The translations under genes were made by a program, and so were the position numbers. Below are positions 58,406 through 64,000 of a stretch of 64,000 nucleotides of DNA, one piece after another (position 1 is the stretch's first letter; each line of letters starts with the position of its first letter). Below the pieces are notes generated by a model. The model saw only the letters and a program-made list of their open reading frames with translations. It ran no database searches and had not been told where the DNA came from. This stretch comes from Chitinophaga eiseniae (GTDB taxonomy: Bacteria; Bacteroidota; Bacteroidia; Chitinophagales; Chitinophagaceae). The stretch covers positions 496,001 to 560,000 of the forward strand of contig NZ_FUWZ01000006.1 of assembly GCF_900167135.1 (NCBI RefSeq), read 5' to 3'.

Positions 58406-59283
58406 CAATACGTATTTTTTCCGGTGAATAATTGTTTCATCAGCGCCTCCCTGACAGTAGCTACCTCGAAATTCATACAGCCGTTGCCGTATGGACAGGC
58501 TTCAAACAACAGAATGTCCAGGCAGGGACCACAGGAAGCGTTCCTGTAAAGGTTGGTAAGGTTGTTATGTCCCCAGATGACGGGGGCGGACGGGCCGAAG
58601 AGCGCTACGCCGGGCAATTGAAAAGCGTTGGAGGCATGCGCAAAGCAGGACTCCACTCCTACAAACGCGCTGGCAGATCGCATCATGGCAAAGGACTCGC
58701 GGAAGGACAGCCCTGTCATATTCACAGCGCCGGCCACCGGTTTTTCTCCCTTTGCGCCCAGCTGAATAAAAGTATGGTCCGGCATGGATGCCACCAGGGC
58801 TTCCCATTTTTCGTGCGGCCAGTTTTTATTGGCGGAACAGCCGGTTACTGTTTGCATCAGTATCGGGCTTTTATAGGCGGCCAAACGGCGGTCGCCTGCC
58901 GCCAGTTCCTCTTCCTGCAGGTATAGTTCCACCCGTGGCGATTCCAGGTCAAGCCCTATCATCTCGCCGATAATCTTCATCGCATGTTTCTGATAGTACT
59001 TGGTGGGATAAAGCGCCCCGTAGGCCGGCATCATAAAGGCATCCGGCCGGAGCCGGTACCGTATCCTGCTAAGGGGAGCATGTCCGAAAGTGAATTTTTT
59101 TAAGCTATCGATGTGCGGGTTGTGCCGGAAGATCTGCCGGTGGGGTTCCCGGGGATAAAAAACGCTGAGCCTGGCATCAGGGAAACGGGCTTTGATCGCA
59201 CTGAATGCGGGCGTCAGCAATAATGCGTCTCCAACACCGCCCCAGGAAATAATCCGGAAGTGTTTTCTCTCTTTTGTGTTCAT
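58405..59283 (-). CDS. GT9 (heptosyltransferase-type) glycosyltransferase
   Basis: A 292-aa GT-B glycosyltransferase of family 9. The N-terminal RIISWGGVGDALLLTPAFSAIKARFPDARLSVFYP and C-terminal GLSFRESFAMMRSASAFVGVESCFAHASNAFQLPGVALFGPS match the family, as do the Cys-rich tail blocks NASCGPC and ACPYGNGCMN. GT9 enzymes normally add heptose to LPS, but related members glycosylate natural products or surface glycans. Here it is translationally coupled to the carbamoyltransferase (TGATG), so it may add a sugar that is then carbamoylated. I start it at 59283; 59292 is an alternative that overlaps the upstream stop. Confidence 0.88.
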   Translation of the reverse strand: MNTKERKHFRIISWGGVGDALLLTPAFSAIKARFPDARLSVFYPREPHRQIFRHNPHIDSLKKFTFGHAPLSRIRYRLRPDAFMMPAYGALYPTKYYQKHAMKIIGEMIGLDLESPRVELYLQEEELAAGDRRLAAYKSPILMQTVTGCSANKNWPHEKWEALVASMPDHTFIQLGAKGEKPVAGAVNMTGLSFRESFAMMRSASAFVGVESCFAHASNAFQLPGVALFGPSAPVIWGHNNLTNLYRNASCGPCLDILLFEACPYGNGCMNFEVATVREALMKQLFTGKNTY

Positions 59284-59284
59284 C

Positions 59285-59491
59285 TTAAGCATCCAGCAGT
59301 TTTTTAAATTCCGATAAGGCAAACTGATATCTTATCTTCTCTTTGTACAGGAATTCCAACAGCAGCGTTTTTCGTTCCTTATAGTGCTTCTGCATTTCTT
59401 CTTCCAGGGTGATGTCGATTACGGATAGTTGTTCTTCAAAAGTCTGTATGGCAGTATGTACTTTTTCATGGATACTTGTCATATGCTTCAT
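59285..59491 (-). CDS. Small helical protein of 68 aa in the cluster
   Basis: A 68-aa protein predicted to be almost entirely helical with heptad-like Leu/Ile spacing (HEKVHTAIQTFEEQLSVIDITLEEEM, then KYKEKIR-type basic segments). It is a likely coiled coil. It has no signal peptide and no recognised family. Its TAA ends one base before the GT9 ATG (TAAGATG), so it is translationally linked to the glycosyltransferase. It may be a small carrier-like or adaptor protein, but no phosphopantetheine motif is visible. Confidence 0.75.
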   Translation of the reverse strand: MKHMTSIHEKVHTAIQTFEEQLSVIDITLEEEMQKHYKERKTLLLEFLYKEKIRYQFALSEFKKLLDA

Positions 59492-59549
59492 GGGGACGGT
59501 ATTTTAAAATCGATACAGTACGGGTTTCTTCGAGGCTGCCAAAAAGTTG

Positions 59550-60521
59550 TCAGGTGTTTTCCAGAACCGCGCCTACCCCGAGGCTGGCAGACAAATCATA
59601 ATAATACCGGGCCACTGCCATATCATACACAGACATGCCCATGGGATTAAACATTACGGACCTGCCCGGGTCATCGGCCAGGATACCGTCCAGCAATACC
59701 GCTCCTATGGTGGCCACATCCTTTTCCTGTAACCCATGATGCAGGTGCATCCATTCGATATCGGTGTTCTCCCGGCATACCTCTTCCCAGTTATCCACCA
59801 CGATCAGGTCTGCCGCCTGCATAAAGGCCGGTCCAAAATCTCTCAGCGAAACATTCAGGTAGAGGGCGCCGGCGCGGGGCGAACGGTCAATATACCTCTT
59901 GCCGGACACGGTACAGGTCATAAAAATGTCGGCCTGGTCAAAAACTTCCTCCCAGGACCCGCAACGCACAACAGGTATCGCAGTGGCGGCAGGCACCTGT
60001 GACAACACTTTTTCATTCAGGTCGTACACTGCTATCTTTTCTATGTTTTCGGCAAAAGCGCCGTTCAGCATATCAAGGTGCATTTGCCCTATCGGCCCCA
60101 TGCCGATGATGCCAGCCGTCAGTTTGCGGGATGCTTTCCGGGCCGCCAGGTAACTGTCTGTCACAGCACCCGTTACGCCGGCGGTACGTATGGCGCTGAC
60201 CAGCGCAGTATTGATGATAGCGTAGGGAACGCCGGTATCCGCTTCATTGAGGATGATCACCGAATGCGCCCTGGGAATGTCTTTCGTAGTATTACCGGGG
60301 AAGCTCGCAATCCATTTGATGCCAGCGGTATCAAACGGACCGCCGAGATAGGCCGGCATGGCGATAATCCGGTTACCGGGATCTTTATATCTCAGGTAGG
60401 GCTTCAGCGGCTGGCTGTAGTCATTCCGGCGAATGGCCGCCGTAGCGTCGCGGATTGCCTGAAATACTTCCGGCCAGCTGGTACCCATTGCCCGCACATC
60501 TTTTTCATTTATGTACTTCAT
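59550..60521 (-). CDS. sbnB: 2,3-diaminopropionate biosynthesis protein SbnB
   Basis: A 323-aa protein of the ornithine cyclodeaminase/mu-crystallin family, SbnB type. The Rossmann motif AGIIGMGPIGQMHLDML lies near residue 138. Substrate-side features include the early KWIASFPGN and ALVSAIRTAGVTGAV, and late IGAVLLDGIL. SbnB oxidises N-(1-amino-1-carboxyl-2-ethyl)-glutamate (made by SbnA) with NAD+, releasing L-2,3-diaminopropionate and 2-oxoglutarate. Its start overlaps the end of the sbnA gene by 17 bp, a pairing seen in siderophore and nonribosomal peptide clusters. Confidence 0.93.
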   Translation of the reverse strand: MKYINEKDVRAMGTSWPEVFQAIRDATAAIRRNDYSQPLKPYLRYKDPGNRIIAMPAYLGGPFDTAGIKWIASFPGNTTKDIPRAHSVIILNEADTGVPYAIINTALVSAIRTAGVTGAVTDSYLAARKASRKLTAGIIGMGPIGQMHLDMLNGAFAENIEKIAVYDLNEKVLSQVPAATAIPVVRCGSWEEVFDQADIFMTCTVSGKRYIDRSPRAGALYLNVSLRDFGPAFMQAADLIVVDNWEEVCRENTDIEWMHLHHGLQEKDVATIGAVLLDGILADDPGRSVMFNPMGMSVYDMAVARYYYDLSASLGVGAVLENT

Positions 60522-61479
60522 GGTGTATGTTTTGAATGTTGGCTTTTACCCATGTCTCATTATAGATGCTGTTCATATAGGCGCTGCCGTTATCCGGTAT
60601 AATCAACAGGTTAATGTTGCCGCCGTTGTTGATATGGTATTTCTCGTTAAACAGCTGCATCGCCCTGAAAACGGCGCCGGCAGAGGCGCCGCCGAGGATA
60701 TTCTGCTCTTTCAGCAGCGAATGGCACCCCTGTACGATGTCCCATTGCGACAGGACCATGGCCTCATCAATCAGTGCCTTATCGATCATAGCGGTCCGCA
60801 TACTGGAGCCCAGGCCGGACAAACGGCGGACAGCAGGCTTGTCACTGAATATCAGCGACCCTTCCACATCTACGGCGATTATTTTCAAACGGGGAAACTT
60901 CTCCTTCAGCCGCATGGACAACCCTGTAATGGTGCCTCCCGAACTCACGCTGACAAACACATGGTCCAGCCGGCCAAAGTTGTTGTTGATCTCCCTGCCA
61001 AGCGTATGATAATAACAGAGATAGTTATCGTCATTCTCATACTGGTTAGGGTTAAAGGCACCGGGGACCGTCTTGACGAGGCGCTGTACCTCCCGTATCC
61101 TGTTAAGCAGAAAGCCTCCCGTTTCATCCCGCTCTTCCACTTTCACTACCTTCCAGGATAACATCCGCAATACCGCGGCTTTCTCTTCTGTAATATTGGG
61201 ATCTACCACGGGGATGAACTTCAGGCCCAGCCTGTTGCAGATGCCGGCGAGTGCGATCCCGAAATTACCGGACGTGGATTCTATCACCGTAGATTCGGGG
61301 CCAACGAGTCCGCGGGCAATGGCATTCTTCAGGATATACAGGGCAGGACGGTCTTTAATGCTGCCCATCAGGTTGTGATACTCCAGCTTGGCATATACAG
61401 CCCCCGGACCGGTACACTTATACAGTGGGGAATTCCCGATCAGGTTTTCCAGCCCGCTTAAATTGTCTGCTAGGTTCAT
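60505..61479 (-). CDS. sbnA: 2,3-diaminopropionate biosynthesis protein SbnA
   Basis: A 324-aa PLP enzyme of the cysteine synthase fold. The PLP-binding Lys is in NLMGSIKDRPALYIL near residue 43, the substrate loop STSGNFGIALAG follows, and the phosphate-binding SSGGTITGLSM is present. The SbnA signature is the closeness to SbnB and the text GNSPLYKCTGPGAVYAKLEYHNLMG. SbnA condenses O-phospho-L-serine with L-glutamate to give the precursor that SbnB splits to L-2,3-diaminopropionate. It precedes sbnB with a 17-bp overlap and follows the dioxygenase gene by 12 bp. Confidence 0.93.
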   Translation of the reverse strand: MNLADNLSGLENLIGNSPLYKCTGPGAVYAKLEYHNLMGSIKDRPALYILKNAIARGLVGPESTVIESTSGNFGIALAGICNRLGLKFIPVVDPNITEEKAAVLRMLSWKVVKVEERDETGGFLLNRIREVQRLVKTVPGAFNPNQYENDDNYLCYYHTLGREINNNFGRLDHVFVSVSSGGTITGLSMRLKEKFPRLKIIAVDVEGSLIFSDKPAVRRLSGLGSSMRTAMIDKALIDEAMVLSQWDIVQGCHSLLKEQNILGGASAGAVFRAMQLFNEKYHINNGGNINLLIIPDNGSAYMNSIYNETWVKANIQNIHHEVHK

Positions 61480-61491
61480 GTTAGCTGCTTT

Positions 61492-62577
61492 TTATCGTTG
61501 CAGGATTTCGATTTCTTCCGCTTTCTTCAGCACATTGATATTACGCAGCGCAAAGCCGCTGTATCCATTGACCCGCTGTACCAGCTCATAAATAAAAAAG
61601 GGACGGTCGCTGATGGGCTTGATGAATTTTTGCAGCAGGAAAGCATCTCCTTCCTTGTCAATGATGATCCCTTTTTCTTCCAGTGCATCGATATCTATCA
61701 TGCGGAAATCCTCGTCATTACGCAGCAGCTCGTAATACGCCGCGGGGAAACGGACAAAGTCCACCCCTTTGGCCGACAGCGCCAGCACGGTTTGCTGCAG
61801 GTCTTCCGTACTGAACGCCAGATGGTGAATACCAGGACCGAATTTGTTGATATTATCCTGTACTTTGGACGGCAACAAACAGTTTTCCGGTTCCGCAATT
61901 ACGAATGTAAGCTGCTGGTCGTCTGTCTGATTGATGTTCAGTATCATGCCAGTCCTGTTCTCCGCGCTGCGCCCGATATTCTGTACCATGCTGGAGCCGA
62001 TAACGGCGGTGAGGTAGTTGGTCCAATAGGCGGCTTCGTTGCTACGCACTTCCGCTGCCACGTGGTCTACCGCCTGCAGCCACTGTCCTTCGGTCTGCCA
62101 GGCGGCGCTGTCCGGATGATAACCGGGCTTAAAAGCGCCCCTATAAGCAGAGCGGTTCACAAAAGTGATTTCGCTGTTGTCGTATAGTTTCACGGCGGCC
62201 TCTTCTACCCATCCATGTGCATCTTCCGCCACAGCAGGCAACTTCAGCGGAATGCCTCCATTGGCGATGCTCTCCTGGAAAGCTGATTTCACATCATCGG
62301 TGTACAGGGCAATGCGCTTCACACCACAATACTGCTGGCTGATATAGGACTCTACCTCCCTGGCAGCCGGTCCCTGCGCCGTGGGGTAGGCCGATGTGAG
62401 CACCAGCTGCACGTCGTTACTCTTCAACACATAAGAGGCCACGGTAGCAGCGCCGGTTTCGGCATTCATTTTGGCTACCGGTTTAAAGCCGAGGGCCTGT
62501 ACATGCCAGTAGGCCAGCGCTTTGGCCATCGGCGTGTATATTTCGATATAGTCTATCCGGAAGGATTTATTTTTCAT
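61492..62577 (-). CDS. HPPD/hydroxymandelate synthase-like dioxygenase
   Basis: A 361-aa non-haem iron dioxygenase with two VOC domains. The iron ligands are visible: His in QAVDHVAAEV (about 169), His in GPGIHHLAFST (about 250) and Glu in FFIYELVQR (about 331). Family members use 4-hydroxyphenylpyruvate and O2: HPPD gives homogentisate, and HmaS gives 4-hydroxymandelate for hydroxyphenylglycine synthesis. The C-terminal block is unlike ordinary HPPD: instead of a GFGxGNFxALF pattern it has YSGFALRNINVLKKAEEIEI. Its position between an aminotransferase and diaminopropionate genes supports a secondary-metabolite role. The choice between the two reactions is open. Confidence 0.85.
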   Translation of the reverse strand: MKNKSFRIDYIEIYTPMAKALAYWHVQALGFKPVAKMNAETGAATVASYVLKSNDVQLVLTSAYPTAQGPAAREVESYISQQYCGVKRIALYTDDVKSAFQESIANGGIPLKLPAVAEDAHGWVEEAAVKLYDNSEITFVNRSAYRGAFKPGYHPDSAAWQTEGQWLQAVDHVAAEVRSNEAAYWTNYLTAVIGSSMVQNIGRSAENRTGMILNINQTDDQQLTFVIAEPENCLLPSKVQDNINKFGPGIHHLAFSTEDLQQTVLALSAKGVDFVRFPAAYYELLRNDEDFRMIDIDALEEKGIIIDKEGDAFLLQKFIKPISDRPFFIYELVQRVNGYSGFALRNINVLKKAEEIEILQR

Positions 62578-62608
62578 AACAATATTTTCAGGTGTTTTTA
62601 AGAAAGTA

Positions 62609-64000
62609 TCAGATAGTGGTATCAGCGGTCAAAGGCAACGGCCCTTTGATGCCTGTCACATTCCAGCGAACAAACTGTGCCAACTGTTTTACGCCTTTTT
62701 CTATCATATCACGGGAGAGGTTGGAGAAGGTGAGCCGTATTTCGTTTTCTCCGCCGCCTTTCAGGTAGAAGTAACGCATCGGGCTGAAGATGACGTTGAA
62801 CCGGCTTGCACTGTCTACCACAGATTGATCATCCACTTCAAACGGCATGGACATCTTAATGAAGAACCCGCCTTCCGGCCTGGTCCAGCGAATGCCCGCC
62901 GCCCAGTCGTGCTCCTGCGGGTTGAAGTATTTGTCCAGCGACGCCAGCATATGGTCCCGCTTCATTTTATAGCTTTCAAATTTTGACCTGTTCCATTCGC
63001 TAAGCCGGAAGTTCTTGGCCAGCAATACCCCGCCCAGCATGGCCTGGGTAATGCCGGAAGTGTTGTTTGTCATCTGCGCTTTTACTTTCGTCATCTCATC
63101 GATCAGGGACACCCGGTCTCCCCGGTGGTTTTCCACCCGTTGCCCGCCTACGATCATGCCCATCCGCAACCCCGGGAAGAGCGACTTGGAGAATGATCCT
63201 ACGTACAACACCCTGCCGTAGCGGTCGAGTGATTTAAGCGTCGGATTTTTCTTCTGTGCGTACGTGAAACTGTTATAGACACTGTCTTCCAGAATCAGGA
63301 AGTTGTACTGCTGCGCCATTTCGAGCAGTTTCAACCTGTTGCCGATGGGCATACAGGAACCGGAAGGGTTCTGATAGTCGGGAATAACATACAACAGTTT
63401 CACCCGCTTTCCGGAGCCGTTAATGGTCAGTATCTTGTCCCTCAACAATTTGAGGTCAATACCTTCTTCGTCGGTCCCCACGCCGGCTATGTTATAGTTA
63501 AACACTTTTGCGAAAGCGCTGACGCCGATGTAACCGGGATCTTCCACAAGGACCACGTCTTTTTCCTGCTGGCACAGCGTTCCCACCACAATACCAAATG
63601 CTTCCTGCGCACCTACTGTCATCAGGATATCTTCTCCCGTCACCTTAATATCCTCCTCCACTTTGAGGTATTCCGCTACCAGGTCGTTGATAAAGCCTTT
63701 TGTTTTGCCATACTGACCGATCCTGTTGATTACCTCATTCCTCGAGCCGCCTGTTTTTTCCATACGGTAACGGACATACGTGTCAAAGCTGGCAATATGG
63801 TCTTCTATATCAAAAAAACGCTCGTCTGGCTGACCTGCCACAAAGGAAACTGCGTCGGGGTATTTGAACTGGGTATCGTTGAGAAAGCCGATCACGTCAT
63901 TAAACTCCCTTCCGATATGATCGTTCAGGGAAAAATTGCGAACGACATTGTCCTGTTCCGGCAACAGCAAATGGTCTATCAGTTTTTCCTCCAGTCCTTC
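62609..64000 (-). CDS. PLP-dependent aminotransferase (class I/II), cut by the window edge
   Basis: At least 463 aa; the frame is open through position 64000, so the 5' end lies outside the window. The aminotransferase fold is complete in the visible part: FVAGQPDERFFDIEDH, ILMTVGAQEAFGIVV, PDYQNPSGSCMPIGNRL, the PLP-Lys motif GSFSKSLFPGLRMGMI and RWTRPEGGFFIKMSMPFEV. The sequence resembles the MocR/aromatic aminotransferase-like group. The residues before the usual start (EGLEEKLIDH) remain in frame and look like natural protein, so a preceding N-terminal helix or domain is likely. It heads the visible cluster and could supply or consume an aromatic keto acid for the dioxygenase 31 bp downstream. 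Confidence 0.88.
   Translation of the reverse strand, partial: EGLEEKLIDHLLLPEQDNVVRNFSLNDHIGREFNDVIGFLNDTQFKYPDAVSFVAGQPDERFFDIEDHIASFDTYVRYRMEKTGGSRNEVINRIGQYGKTKGFINDLVAEYLKVEEDIKVTGEDILMTVGAQEAFGIVVGTLCQQEKDVVLVEDPGYIGVSAFAKVFNYNIAGVGTDEEGIDLKLLRDKILTINGSGKRVKLLYVIPDYQNPSGSCMPIGNRLKLLEMAQQYNFLILEDSVYNSFTYAQKKNPTLKSLDRYGRVLYVGSFSKSLFPGLRMGMIVGGQRVENHRGDRVSLIDEMTKVKAQMTNNTSGITQAMLGGVLLAKNFRLSEWNRSKFESYKMKRDHMLASLDKYFNPQEHDWAAGIRWTRPEGGFFIKMSMPFEVDDQSVVDSASRFNVIFSPMRYFYLKGGGENEIRLTFSNLSRDMIEKGVKQLAQFVRWNVTGIKGPLPLTADTTI

Noticed and set aside
1..64000. CRISPR arrays, insertion sequences or prophage genes
   Set aside because: No regularly spaced repeats, transposase, integrase or phage structural genes were seen by eye on either strand.

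Overview
The window reads as chromosome of a Bacteroidota species, most likely Chitinophaga or a close Chitinophagaceae relative. The evidence is a SusC/SusD pair, many secreted glycan-active enzymes, starts without Shine-Dalgarno sequences, and repeated matches to the Bacteroidota promoter (TTTG, about 19 bp, TAnnTTTG). The best match lies upstream of a tRNA-Lys gene. Most of the window is moderately GC-rich. The first 2 kb, ending at the 3' end of that tRNA, is visibly more AT-rich.

Layout: (1) 1-2.1 kb: LuxR-type response regulator, a 78-aa protein and a soluble histidine kinase, then tRNA-Lys. (2) 2.3-14.9 kb: sialic acid utilisation locus. A divergent FCD-type GntR regulator faces an operon of SusC, SusD, two tandem sialidases, N-acetylneuraminate lyase, an alpha/beta-hydrolase esterase, and a protein joining a NanM-like kelch mutarotase to a sodium:solute symporter. 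No ManNAc epimerase or kinase is present. (3) 15-35 kb: mostly minus-strand genes, including a glutaminase-family protein, GH20 hexosaminidase, pseudouridine synthase, a 1,678-aa DUF4132 protein, YceI, a GH95-like glycosidase, a DUF481 beta-barrel and a three-domain esterase. With the sialidases this gives an enzyme set suited to sialylated, fucosylated, acetylated glycans. (4) 35-45 kb: response regulator, methyltransferase, DUF4920, SDR, GNAT, DoxX-like protein, membrane-bound AraC regulator, and a GT-C membrane protein coupled to an FAD oxidoreductase. (5) 45-56 kb: small detoxification or stress genes (DinB, type B chloramphenicol acetyltransferase, SnoaL-like, VOC, RibD-like, PEP-mutase-like), AraC regulators, a POT peptide transporter and two gene remnants. 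(6) 56.3-64 kb: a tight minus-strand cluster running off the right edge: aminotransferase, HPPD/hydroxymandelate-synthase-like dioxygenase, SbnA, SbnB, a 68-aa helical protein, GT9 glycosyltransferase and a NodU/CmcH carbamoyltransferase with an SCP2-like insert.

The two regions of most biological interest are the nan locus and the right-hand cluster. The cluster looks like the precursor and tailoring end of a biosynthetic gene cluster that supplies L-2,3-diaminopropionate and perhaps an aromatic building block. Any assembly-line genes would lie beyond position 64000. Functions are assigned from motifs and family knowledge read by eye; no database search was possible.
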